Source of the DNA: Candidatus Opimibacter skivensis
Lineage (GTDB): Bacteria; Bacteroidota; Bacteroidia; Chitinophagales; Saprospiraceae
Length of the DNA: 64,000 nt
Assembly: GCA_016721905.1 (NCBI GenBank)
Contig: JADKHH010000007.1
Coordinates: forward strand, 124,001 to 188,000
Direction: 5' to 3'
The notes under the pieces are model-generated. The model did not search any database. It was not told the DNA's origin and saw only the letters and a program-made list of their open reading frames with translations. The position numbers were made by a program, and so were the translations under genes. Below, in pieces: positions 54,006 through 62,720 of this stretch. The first letter of the stretch is position 1; each line of letters begins with the position of its first letter.

Positions 54006-54467
54006 TCATTGGAAGAAGGTATTAAATATGATGAATGAAGCTTGAATGTTTTCAAATAGTCTTGACGCTTCGATTTCGTCTTGAGCCTTTGAGAGGTCAT
54101 TGACGGTATCGATGTAGGGCAATAGCCACTTATGCAGTTCATCGTGGGCTTTGCCCTTCATGGTGCAATTAGACGTTAGCAATTCAATATTGGATTGTAA
54201 AATTCCCGCAAATGATTTGAAGTCTTTATGCTCAACCTTAGTAAAGGAAAGAACATCGTTTTCCATATTTCGAATATGTGTCAGCATATGGGCATCCACA
54301 GTCCATTTGACGCCATTGTTAAGTTCAATGGCTGCACTTTCATCATCGTGCTGATGTTCATCTTGTGTTGCGGCCTCCGCCTTTTCATTTGACTTTTCGT
54401 TCGTCGTGTTGGTACAACTTAAAAGGAACAAACTGATGACAGTGAGTAAGCATGTTAACTTTTTCAT
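54006..54467 (-). CDS. Lipoprotein of the efflux operon
   Basis: A 153-residue lipoprotein (LFLLSCTNTT, Cys about 18) with a charged, His-containing stretch (EHQHDDESAAIELNNGVKWT). A helical part follows (HMLTHIRNMENDVLSFTKVE, NCTMKGKAHDELHKWLLPYI). Similar proteins are known only as conserved hypothetical ones in Bacteroidota efflux loci. The His-rich stretch might bind metal. Its start ATG overlaps the stop of the upstream gene (ATGA), so translation is coupled, and its product likely belongs to the pump complex or its regulation. Confidence 0.8.
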   Translation of the reverse strand: MKKLTCLLTVISLFLLSCTNTTNEKSNEKAEAATQDEHQHDDESAAIELNNGVKWTVDAHMLTHIRNMENDVLSFTKVEHKDFKSFAGILQSNIELLTSNCTMKGKAHDELHKWLLPYIDTVNDLSKAQDEIEASRLFENIQASFIIFNTFFQ

Positions 54468-54823
54468 ATTTTCTTTTTTGTGATTGTGAAAAAAGCAAGG
54501 ATTGTAAATACAAGCGTGACAGCGATTCTAAAAAGCATTGCGCTGATTGTCTTCGCTTCGTGCATACCGCCTGCACTTACGTGAATCATAAGCCCGATAA
54601 AAGCGGCTATCAGTATGGTTGTTGAAATGCCCAGGAGTGTAGCCGTCCACTTCCTACCCTTACTAACCCATACGCTGCGACCAGGTAAAGCAGGCTACTG
54701 ATGAAATTAGACCAAACAACAAACAAAACAATGCCTGCCAATGACCAAAAATGACTGATGTGCTTAAGAAAAGCGTCAGCAAGCCAAACCCGACTAACAA
54801 TGTGGCGAATACATATGGCAGCA
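54464..54823 (-). pseudogene. Small membrane protein of the efflux operon, at least two frameshifts
   Basis: No single frame spans this interval, but three pieces read as one small membrane protein of about 120 residues: YVFATLLVGFGLLTLFLSTS then VIF, then GIVLFVVWSNFISSLLYLVA and AYGLV, then KWTATLLGISTTILIAAFIG, HVSAGGMHEAKTISAMLF and ITKK. Frame breaks lie near 54747-54765 and 54660-54670. Such four-helix proteins (HXXAGG and ETK/EAK motif) are conserved in Bacteroidota. The stop (54464-54466) overlaps the start of the lipoprotein gene. The gap to the TetR stop is 6 bp, so it is part of the operon. It could be intact in reality. Confidence 0.7.
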
Positions 54824-54829
54824 TTTTTT

Positions 54830-55426
54830 TCACTTCGATGTAGTTTTGATGAGAGTTAAAACCGATTGTATCATTCTTTCTCCATTGCTACTTATGTCAA
54901 ATTGAAAGTTTGCGACTCTCCATTTAAACATCTGTAACCGGAACGTGCCCATCACGATATGCATTAACTCATCTGATGCTATTGAATTGGTAAATACGTT
55001 CTTCTGTTGTCCTTCCAGAATAATGGGCATTAAGTGTTTTAGTTTTACCCCCATGATCTTCAATATGGTCTCGTTGATGCGTTGGCTTTCTTCCATGAGT
55101 CCATCCGAAAAGACCGCAACGACAAAGTGAGGGTTCTTTTTAAAGAAGGCAAACTGATTTTGAAACAGCGTTGTGAATTTTTCTTCGGGTGATTGCGTGC
55201 TGGAAATGGCATGCGTATAGCGATCATCCATACTCTTAGCCAGGTATTCGAGTAAGGCAATAATTATTTCCTCCTTACTGGTAAAGTGCCTGTAGATGGC
55301 ACTTTCAGAAAATTTCATTTCCCTGGCAAGGTTCTTTATTGTTAAACCACTTATGCCCGAGGCCGTCAGTATTTTTCCTGCCGCTTCGATAATTTCAAGT
55401 TGTCTATCAGAAATGGTTGTTGTCAT
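54830..55426 (-). CDS. TetR-family repressor of the efflux operon
   Basis: A 198-residue TetR-type regulator. The N-terminal helix-turn-helix reads ISDRQLEIIEAAGKILTASG, then SGLTIKNLAREMKFSESAIY and RHFTSKEEII. The C-terminal ligand domain is helical (NPHFVVAVFSDGLMEESQRI). The start ATG overlaps the upstream stop by one base (TAATG). A perfect palindromic operator overlaps the promoter of the operon at 55855-55874, so it most likely represses its own operon and releases it on binding a pump substrate. Confidence 0.92.
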   Translation of the reverse strand: MTTTISDRQLEIIEAAGKILTASGISGLTIKNLAREMKFSESAIYRHFTSKEEIIIALLEYLAKSMDDRYTHAISSTQSPEEKFTTLFQNQFAFFKKNPHFVVAVFSDGLMEESQRINETILKIMGVKLKHLMPIILEGQQKNVFTNSIASDELMHIVMGTFRLQMFKWRVANFQFDISSNGERMIQSVLTLIKTTSK

Positions 55427-55836
55427 TATTCGTTTATATTTTTCATTTTAAAAAAAGCAACTCCCAACCAAATCACAGAAGCTGTCATCGCCATGGCTCC
55501 GATTAATACTAAAGCAGGAGGCAAACCAAAATACACCTCAGAGAGTATACCTATGGGCATTAACAATCCTGTCAGCGCCAACCAGGAAATGGTTTTTATG
55601 TTTTGAAGCTTACCTCTGAAATGCAGCAGCAAATAACCAATCAGGATGTTTAAGAATGCGAACAAGTTTCCATGTACGTGCGCCAGTCTGCTTTCAAAGT
55701 GTTTTCCGATACTGTACGCTTTTGCCCACTCTTCTTTACCCGGCGCAAAGTCACGCAAATAGATTAACAGGAAACCGTACAGCATAAAAAACCCCATGGT
55801 CAAAAAGCCTATTGCGATGTTGTTTTTACCGTTCAT
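55426..55836 (-). CDS. First gene of the efflux operon, four-helix membrane protein
   Basis: A 136-residue membrane protein (IGFLTMGFFMLYGFLLIYL, GNLFAFLNILIGYLLLHF, TISWLALTGLLMPIGIL, VLIGAMAMTASVIWLGVAF). The motif HFESRLAHVHGNLFAFLN has two conserved His, so haem or metal binding is possible. No function is known. It starts 19 bp after the operator and its stop overlaps the TetR start (TAATG), so it is the first gene of the operon 55836 to 48342. Confidence 0.75.
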   Translation of the reverse strand: MNGKNNIAIGFLTMGFFMLYGFLLIYLRDFAPGKEEWAKAYSIGKHFESRLAHVHGNLFAFLNILIGYLLLHFRGKLQNIKTISWLALTGLLMPIGILSEVYFGLPPALVLIGAMAMTASVIWLGVAFFKMKNINE

Positions 55837-55854
55837 TTTGATTGGATCTATAAG

Positions 55855-55874
55855 GTAAGTGAGTATTCACTTAC
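55855..55874. promoter_or_regulatory. TetR operator
   Basis: GTAAGTGAGTATTCACTTAC is an exact palindrome (8-bp arms, 4-bp centre). It touches the -7 element and covers the expected transcription start of the efflux operon, so bound TetR would block RNA polymerase. Size and symmetry fit TetR-family sites. Confidence 0.8.
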
Positions 55875-55905
55875 AAAGATAGGTGGATTGTATTGACTCT
55901 TGCAA
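55874..55905 (-). promoter_or_regulatory. Promoter of the efflux operon
   Basis: The minus strand has TTG (-33, 55905-55903), a 21-bp spacer and TATCTTTG (-7, 55881-55874), a match to TAnnTTTG. The first start codon (55836) is 37 bp downstream of the -7 end. Confidence 0.7.
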
Positions 55906-55935
55906 GTTTATTTTTGAAGAACCTCCAGAATTATG

Positions 55936-56050
55936 AGCAAAGGGCTGAACCCCTTTGCTACAAACCGCCCCTTCAGGGCTTAAAGAAAATAACGTAATTC
56001 CAAAATCCCTGAAAGGGCGCACGATTAGGAAAGGGGTTTAGCCCTTTTCC
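55936..56050. repeat. Nested inverted repeats with flanking hairpins
   Basis: Hairpin GCAAAGGG/CCCTTTGC (55937-55958), a long inverted pair CGCCCCTTCAGGG (55966-55978) and CCCTGAAAGGGCG (56007-56019, one mismatch), and hairpin GGAAAGGG/CCCTTTTCC (56028-56050). A composite palindromic element of unknown function; parts of it resemble other Bacteroidota intergenic repeats. Confidence 0.8.
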
Positions 56051-56223
56051 AGGAAGGTCAGACAGTATAAGAGAGGATCATATCTGTGTAATTTTTTTCA
56101 AAATACATCTGCGGCATCCTTGTGCTGAGCGCAGTCGAACTATGCGTTCCAAAACAAACAATATGCCTCCGCTAATTCACGCTAATTTTCGCTAATTGCA
56201 TTCCTACCTATGCTGAATGGTCA

Positions 56224-56440
56224 GAGCTACCAGCTTCCAGCTACCAGCGTATCCGCTTTACACACTAAACAATATTGCTGACTGGCCACTGCGGACTGCC
56301 GACTGATTTGAGCTACCAGCTTCCAGCTACCAGCGTATTCGCTTTACACACTAAACAATATTGCTGACTGGCCACTGCGGACTGCCGACTGATTTGAGCT
56401 ACCAGCTTCCAGCTACCAGCGTATTCTCATTACTCACTAT
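56224..56440. repeat. 86-bp tandem repeat (2.5 copies)
   Basis: The unit starts GAGCTACCAGCTTCCAGCTA and continues through CGCTTTACACACTAAACAAT and GACTGGCCACTGCGGACTGC; copies start at 56224, 56310 and 56396 (partial). A related pair with CATTACGCACAAGACAA follows at about 56700-56850. No gene is present in 55900-56852. Confidence 0.85.
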
Positions 56441-56564
56441 ATAATAATGCTAAGTGTGTGCTAAATGTGGGCTCATCACTACCCTCCAAACAGCCCTCTA
56501 CTCACTGCCCTATGCAGCTCTATGCCCTCTGCTCTATGCTCTATGCTAGATCTAAGCTCAACCG

Positions 56565-56860
56565 ACAGAGGTTCTGCCCCTACAGGGCAGGGATAGGATT
56601 TTCCTGGCTTCTTTGTTACCGACATGTAGCCCCGATGGGGCATTAATGATATTCAACCATGTATAGAATTATGCTCTGCTGACTGCCAACTGATTTGAGC
56701 TACCAGCTTCCAGCTTCCAGAGCATCTTCATTACGCACAAGACAAATATTGCTGACTGGCGACTGAAGACTGGCGACTGAAAATAGCTACCAGCTACCAG
56801 AGTATCTTCATTACGCACAAGACAATTATTGCTTACTGGAAACTGCTCACTGCTAACTGC
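56565..56860. repeat. Short-word repeats and small hairpins
   Basis: GCCCCTACAGGGC near 56576-56588 and TAGCCCCGATGGGGCA near 56627-56642 are small hairpins. From 56690 on, the words AGCTACCAGCTTCCAG and GACTGGCGACTGAA recur up to the next gene. Confidence 0.55.
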
Positions 56861-58133
56861 TAACTGGTAACTTCCGTTTCACAACCCTACTCACCCGATA
56901 CACCAGGAAAATACATATCACCATAATCACCACCATCACATACCCCAGCGTATCAAAATGCTTCAACGGACTGCTCTCCGCTGCCTGCACCACCACCAGG
57001 CCGGCAAACATCGCCGCCACGCCACCGGCCATCTGCTGGAGCGACGAATTGATGCTCATAAACGCGCCACGGTCATACATCTCGGGCACTGCTGAATTTA
57101 GTGCCGTCGCAGGGACCATGCGGCTCATGATGCCCATAAACAAGATCATGTTGATCACAATCACCATCCAGATCGGTACCGGCCCGAGATTGGTATACAC
57201 GACCACCATGATAGCCGCGACGACTGAACCAAACACAAAGATTTTAAACTTATCCACCCGGTCACTGAGGCGACCGATGAGCGGCATGATGATCATCGAA
57301 GAGATACCGGTAAAAAAGAAAATCACAGGTAGATCCGCCTGCGCGATCATTACATTGTTGACCAGAAATGCACTGGTAAACGGCATGAGCATAAAGCCAC
57401 CGAGCGACAACATCGCTGTCGCCATAAATCCAATCCGGTAATCACGCTTCTGGATCGTATGCCACAGATGGTGTAATGCATTTTTATCGGATTGCAACTT
57501 AAGATGCTCTGTCAATGGTTTCAACCTGGTGACAACAGCTACTCCAATCAATACCGACAAGATGACGACCATGATAAAGGTGGCATGCCAGCCCCATATA
57601 TTGGCGAGCAGCAAACCAATCGGCACGCCCAGGATCTGGCTGCCGGCAAAAGCCATCTGCACAAATCCCATCACACGCCCCCGCTGGCTGAGTGTAAACA
57701 CATCGGTGATGATCGCCATCGAAATAGATCCCACCACCCCACCGAAAAGACCCGTCACAACCCGCGCGAGCAACAAGGTCTGATAGTTGTAGGCCAGCGC
57801 ACAAAACGCCGTACCGACGATAAAGCCTGAATAGAAAAACAACAACAGTTTCTTCCGGTCAAATTTGTCCGCGAATCCAGCCGCCAGGATTCCGGAAATA
57901 CCGGCACTAATGGCGTATGCCGAGACCACGGATCCAAATTGTGAAGTGCTCAGCCCAAGCGTTTTTAACAGGATATCTCCCAGTGGAGATATGATCATAA
58001 AATCAAGGATGATCGTAAACTGCAACAAGGCCAGGATGAGTATTATAAACTGCTGGTAGCCGGTAAAAGGGATCACTTCCTTTCGTGCCTTACCAGCAGG
58101 TGCAGCAACTGCCTCAGGCTGTATTTCTTCCAT
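56853..58133 (-). CDS. MFS-family transporter
   Basis: A 426-residue MFS transporter with 12 predicted membrane helices. Helix 1-3 part: YQQFIILILALLQFTIILDF, GISGILAAGFADKFDRKKLL (the A motif). Second half: MIIMPLIGRLSDRVDKFKIF (mirrored motif). The N terminus has a short Ala/Pro extension. It resembles DHA1-type drug or arabinose exporters; no substrate is known. The 3' end adjoins the short-word repeats. The divergent gene at 58293 shares the upstream region. Confidence 0.9.
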   Translation of the reverse strand: MEEIQPEAVAAPAGKARKEVIPFTGYQQFIILILALLQFTIILDFMIISPLGDILLKTLGLSTSQFGSVVSAYAISAGISGILAAGFADKFDRKKLLLFFYSGFIVGTAFCALAYNYQTLLLARVVTGLFGGVVGSISMAIITDVFTLSQRGRVMGFVQMAFAGSQILGVPIGLLLANIWGWHATFIMVVILSVLIGVAVVTRLKPLTEHLKLQSDKNALHHLWHTIQKRDYRIGFMATAMLSLGGFMLMPFTSAFLVNNVMIAQADLPVIFFFTGISSMIIMPLIGRLSDRVDKFKIFVFGSVVAAIMVVVYTNLGPVPIWMVIVINMILFMGIMSRMVPATALNSAVPEMYDRGAFMSINSSLQQMAGGVAAMFAGLVVVQAAESSPLKHFDTLGYVMVVIMVICIFLVYRVSRVVKRKLPVSS

Positions 58134-58292
58134 GGATCAGATTAAAGTAGCGTGGCCCAAAATCAAAATAAAGTGCATAGATAACAGTTTGGGGCGCAAA
58201 TGGATGTCAACTCCATTGAAATCATGCCGGCTTTCCTGAAAATACCGACCAATGTGCTGTGGTAACTACCCGAATGTTATTTTCACATCCAC

Positions 58293-59714
58293 ATGTCCGC
58301 ACACCTGAAGGCTCTAGCCAACTATCATCCCCTTCTGATCCTTGCCGCACTAACAGTGCTCTCCACGGTGATGCGGTTCTTTTCCTTCTTTCCTTCCGTG
58401 ATGGATCATGATGAATCCACGTATCTGGTCATCGCCGATGCGCTGCGAAATGGTGATGTCTACCTGCGGGATGTGATCGATACCAAACCCATCGGCATCT
58501 TTACGCTCCTCGCCATTTTCCAGCTCTTTTTTGGCAAATCAGCGTGGATGCTCTACCTCGCGCATCGCGAATTGATCAAAGACAGTCCAGGATATAAACA
58601 CAATGCCGGTCCGGTGGCCAGCGGCGTCATCTATGTCTTTATCATTTCTATTTTCACCTTTTACGGTATCTCCCCGAATACAGAACATTTCTTCAACCTG
58701 TTTACCATCACAGCCCTATTCCTCATCCTGAGGTATCAGGGCGTATTATGGATATTCCTCGCCGGTGCTTTATTAGGGCTGGGCTTCATGATCAAGTATG
58801 TCGTGCTGTTTGATGCGCTGGCCATTGGCTTGTTTTATGTATGGCGGCAAGTGAGTGCAGGAAACAAATGGATGTACTGGTTTTTAAGAGGAACGCTGAT
58901 GGCCACTGGCTTTATCATCCCTTTCCTATGTGCATGGATGTACTACAGGCAATTGGGTATGGAAGAAACCTTTATGTTTTTTTCCTTTGAACTCAGTGGC
59001 CGGTATATCATCGATGCGGCATGGTATGATTACATCCGCTATGTGATGGATGGCCTGCTCCGATTTTTACCGGTGACGGTATGGTTTGTTTTTTGTTCGT
59101 GGCACTGGCGCACGACCGGATTGGGATTGCCATTGTTGGCATGGCTCTGGGGCAGCCTGGTGATCATCATCATCTTACTACCCGGCAAATTATTTGCCCA
59201 TTATTTTATCCAGTTCATGCTTCCATTTAGTCTGCTTGCCGGAAGTTTCTTTGATCCGAGACGTACGCCAGGTCGCGCATTGGCTTGGATGCGAAAGCCA
59301 ACCATCGGCTATCCAATTCTGATTGTACTCATCATCGTTAATATGGCGTTTCAGAAATCAGATTATTTTGATAAAGCGGATTACGCTGCTGAGGCAGCCA
59401 CCTACTTAAACACACATCTGCAGCCAGGTGATATCCTCTACACCGCTAATGCGCCTCAGATCATCTATCTCCTGACGGGCACCAATAGTCCTACTCCTTA
59501 TGTGCATCCATCGTTGATCTGGGACAAGGACAACAGCAAGGCACTCGGGATAGAGCGGAATGAAGAATGGCATAAGATACTGGAACAAAAACCGCGCTAT
59601 ATCCTCATCAAGGATAATCTACGGCCTGACAATCCCATGCTGCCGGCCCTCGATACAATGTATCATCAGATAAAGACCTTCGGCAAGGAGCTGGTGCTCT
59701 TTGAGCAAAGGTAA
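58293..59714 (+). CDS. GT-C type glycosyltransferase (GT39/ArnT-like)
   Basis: A 473-residue integral membrane protein. The signature MDHDESTYLVIADALRNGD follows the first helix (the acidic pair is the catalytic site of GT-C enzymes that use lipid-linked sugars). VIDTKPIGIFTLLAIFQLFF is the second conserved block. Many helices follow, and a periplasmic C-terminal domain (YLNTHLQPGDILYTANAP). The stretch FFGKSAWMLYLAHRELIKDS joins the first conserved block to the next helix without the usual helix in between, so a short in-frame deletion of about 20 residues is possible. Substrate unknown; the gene stands alone. Confidence 0.75.
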   Translation: MSAHLKALANYHPLLILAALTVLSTVMRFFSFFPSVMDHDESTYLVIADALRNGDVYLRDVIDTKPIGIFTLLAIFQLFFGKSAWMLYLAHRELIKDSPGYKHNAGPVASGVIYVFIISIFTFYGISPNTEHFFNLFTITALFLILRYQGVLWIFLAGALLGLGFMIKYVVLFDALAIGLFYVWRQVSAGNKWMYWFLRGTLMATGFIIPFLCAWMYYRQLGMEETFMFFSFELSGRYIIDAAWYDYIRYVMDGLLRFLPVTVWFVFCSWHWRTTGLGLPLLAWLWGSLVIIIILLPGKLFAHYFIQFMLPFSLLAGSFFDPRRTPGRALAWMRKPTIGYPILIVLIIVNMAFQKSDYFDKADYAAEAATYLNTHLQPGDILYTANAPQIIYLLTGTNSPTPYVHPSLIWDKDNSKALGIERNEEWHKILEQKPRYILIKDNLRPDNPMLPALDTMYHQIKTFGKELVLFEQR

Positions 59715-59870
59715 CAGTCATCGTACACAACCTCAGCAGACTCCAATTGCCTGCATTGCTCGTTTATCTTTTGTAAAATAAACGTGGCAAGTCGAACTGG
59801 CTATGCGTGGAATAGTTGAATCATTGTAATTTCAGAGGGACATCCAATTTTTTCATCAACCACCACTAAT

Positions 59871-60482
59871 ATGAAAAAGTATTCCTTTGCCATTCTATGT
59901 CTCCTCGTGGCAGCCGTCCTGCTGTTACCTCGATGTGCAAAAAATCCTGATGCTGCAGCCGAAACACCTTATGAAATGAAAGCAACATTCGGAGGCTACG
60001 AAAACCAGGTCAAATGGGGCGAACACCTCGTTACCATCTGCGGTTGCAACGATTGCCATACGCCTAAGAAAATGGGTCCGATGGGGCCTGAGCTCGATAG
60101 TACCCGGTTACTGTCCGGACATCCTGCAGGCATGCCTGTCGCTGATATTGACCGGAAGCTGCTGGAGAGTAAAGGGATTGCGGCTACAGACATGATGACA
60201 GCGTGGATCGGTCCCTGGGGCATTTCGTATACGGCTAATCTGACTTCAGATGAAACAGGAATAGGTACCTGGCAGGAAAGTAATTTCATCACCGCGATCC
60301 GCGAAGGAAAGTTTAAAGGCATCTCAACCTCAAGACCGCTGTTGCCCCCGATGCCCTGGCAGATGTACAGGCATATGACGGATGATGAACTGAAAGCCGT
60401 ATTTGCATACCTGAAGTCTACAAAGCCGATCAAGAACATTGTACCTGAAGCTACACCACCGTTGATGGCGGCCACTAAGTAA
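59871..60482 (+). CDS. Lipoprotein c-type cytochrome
   Basis: A 203-residue protein with signal peptide and lipobox (LLPRC, Cys22). One haem site CNDCH (Cys59, Cys62, His63) and a late methionine (LPPMPWQMYRHMTDDEL, the probable sixth ligand) form a monohaem cytochrome c fold. C57 (TICGC) is extra. It likely moves electrons in the periplasm, tied to an outer or inner membrane by the lipid. Related proteins are often encoded near alcohol or sugar dehydrogenases, but none is here. A start ATG at 59871 is clear. Confidence 0.9.
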   Translation: MKKYSFAILCLLVAAVLLLPRCAKNPDAAAETPYEMKATFGGYENQVKWGEHLVTICGCNDCHTPKKMGPMGPELDSTRLLSGHPAGMPVADIDRKLLESKGIAATDMMTAWIGPWGISYTANLTSDETGIGTWQESNFITAIREGKFKGISTSRPLLPPMPWQMYRHMTDDELKAVFAYLKSTKPIKNIVPEATPPLMAATK

Positions 60483-60557
60483 TCCAATGCCAACTGATCA
60501 CAGGATTTCCTGCTCCACTCAGGATGCCGGATATCCTGTGACAGGTTGTCGGGCACA

Positions 60558-61004
60558 TCATAACTTCAACAGGAAATTTTCTATACTGAACGGCGGTTCG
60601 CGATATACGTAGGCTGCACTCAATACTTTGTAGAGTACTTTCTTCAGCGTGTCGAAGTCTGTGGGTTTCTTGATATAGACATTGGCACCATACTGAAAGG
60701 TATCTTCGATATCCTTTTCATAGGACGAGGTCGAATAAATCGCTACGGCGACATCCTTTAGTTTATCCATACTCCTTATTTCTTTCAGGCAGGCAAGTCC
60801 GTTTTTCATGGGCATATTGAGGTCAAGAAACAGAATGTGGGGCACTGGTGTATCTTCCTTTTTGAGGTATTCCATCAACTCTACGCCATCTTTGACAGCA
60901 TGGACCACAGTCTTGATCCGGGATTCCTCCAAGGCATCAGTAAAGTTCGTACGGTCACTTGCATCGTCATCCGCGAGGAGGACAATTAACTGGCTGCTAT
61001 CCAT
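60558..61004 (-). CDS. Single-domain response regulator (Rcp1-like)
   Basis: The start is the ATG at 61002-61004 (MDSSQLIVLLADDDASDR); a longer frame upstream lies inside the kinase gene. The 148-residue receiver has the acidic pair DDD, phosphorylated Asp in ILFLDLNMPMKNG, Ser/Thr in AIYSTSSYEKD and Lys in VYIKKPTDF. It overlaps the kinase stop by 8 bp (60997-61004), so it is translationally coupled, and it is the natural partner of that kinase. Confidence 0.9.
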   Translation of the reverse strand: MDSSQLIVLLADDDASDRTNFTDALEESRIKTVVHAVKDGVELMEYLKKEDTPVPHILFLDLNMPMKNGLACLKEIRSMDKLKDVAVAIYSTSSYEKDIEDTFQYGANVYIKKPTDFDTLKKVLYKVLSAAYVYREPPFSIENFLLKL

Positions 61005-62621
61005 GCTGGGGCTTTTTAAGGGTCGGTATATAGATATCAAAAGTAGCCCCTTTATTTAATTCTCCGGTGGCGGTAATGCAACCATCGTGGTTTTCTACAA
61101 TCCGCTTGGCAATGGCCAACCCAATTCCCGTCCCTTTGTAGGTTTCCCTGCCATACAAGCGCTGGAACACCTCGAATATTTTTTCACGGTATATGGGCTC
61201 GAATCCAATGCCATTGTCCGCAATCCGGATGTGACAATATTCCAGATCCTGTTTCAGTTGATCATTCAGGCAGGCATTGCCTGGTTTTAAATCGGCAGAG
61301 ATTCGGATGTGAGGCGGCTTTCCCGGAATAGAAAATTTAAGCGCATTGGAAATGATATTATGGATGAGCTGACGAAACTGAAAATGGATGACATTAGCCT
61401 CACAAATCTCTATCACTTCAATCACCGCGTTCCTTTCTTCGATCGTGTCCTTGAGTTCATCCAGGACTTCGTCAATGATGATGCCCAGATCTATATTTTC
61501 AAATTTTCGCTCATCAGAGTTAGTCCGGGCATAGGTCAGCAGATCTTCAATGAGTGTCTGCATACTGAGGGCTGCCTCCTGCATTTTTACAAAGTGGACC
61601 CTCCCTTTTTCTGACAAGGCCAGGTAATCACTTGTCTCTATCCGCGATGCAGCCATCTGAATTTTCCGAAGCGGCTCCTGCAGGTCATGACTGGAAATAT
61701 TTAAAAACAATTGCAGTTCCTTATTTGCTGCCACCAACTCTGCGGCTCTTTTCTCCTTCTCCTGATTCTGAAAGGCGAGTTCATGGTTGGCGATGATCAA
61801 TTCTCCCGCCAGCTTCTCCTTGGTTTCATTCTGGAACTCTAGTTCCAGGTTGGCGACAGCCAGTTCGGATGCGCGCTTCTCCTTTTCTTCATTCTGGAAA
61901 GCAAGCTCCTGGTTAGCGAGGATTAATTTCTCGGCCAATGCATCCCTGTCCTCGTCCTGTTTGACCAAAGCTGCATGCAGCTTCTGTGATGTAAAAGCTC
62001 ATTATTCAACTTGAAATAGGAAAAGAAAAGGATGAGGAGCGCCCCGAGAAATAGCACTATGATATAAAACGGTGCGATGAGCGACAACCGGGTATACCGC
62101 TGGGTACGTCGCTCGAGTAATGAAGTTTCTTCCCTGGTCATCTCATTCAGAAATGCATTGACATTGTCCATTCGCCGTGCGGATTCATCAATATGTGCCT
62201 TCAGATTGGCTGGGACATCCCTGGGGACATCCTCTATAGCAGTCTCACGGATACTCTTCTTTTTTTCTTCAATGGCCTTGAAAAGGAAGGAGGCATGCAA
62301 CATTTGTTCAGCATTGCCGCTGATCAGGCTATCCAGATCATGCTGTGCCTTCTCCAGTGAGCGCAATGCATTGTTGCACTTGTGCAGCATCAATGAATCC
62401 CTGGTCAGGAGGAAACCGCGCTTATTCGTCTCGGCTTCCAGCAAGGAGGCAGATATGTTACGTAGGGCATTCTTGACCTGGTTGGTATGATAGATCAGGT
62501 TGGAAGATTTAAAGAGGTTGTTGATCTGCACAAAGGAATAGATAGAAAGACCCACCATAAAGATGGTCGTCATGACATAGATCAATCGAATATTGGAAGC
62601 TGATCGTTCTATTTTATTCAT
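60997..62621 (-). pseudogene. CHASE3-domain sensor histidine kinase, one-base frameshift
   Basis: The frame from 62621 stops at 61923 after the CHASE3 sensor (residues about 35-190, EAETNKRGFLLTRDSLML) and the second helix (IAPFYIIVLFLGALLILFF). The kinase frame reads on from about 61990. Adding one T in the T run (minus strand, 61993-61996) gives ELFTSQKLHAALVKQ and one 541-residue protein. A linker with about 22-residue repeats (LANQELAFQNEEKEKRA) leads to HisKA (FLNISSHDLQEPLRKI, His conserved) and HATPase (ADNGIGF, GTGIGLAIAKRIV). It is a membrane sensor kinase with the response regulator at 60558 as partner. The break is in a homopolymer and may be an assembly error. Confidence 0.85.
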
Positions 62622-62720
62622 AGACCTCTAAAATTATTCTTTATACTGTCGGCTGAATTGGGGGAAAAGGCGGAATCCTGCCCGGCAAGATAATCAGATA
62701 ATGCATTTTGCCCCGATGAG

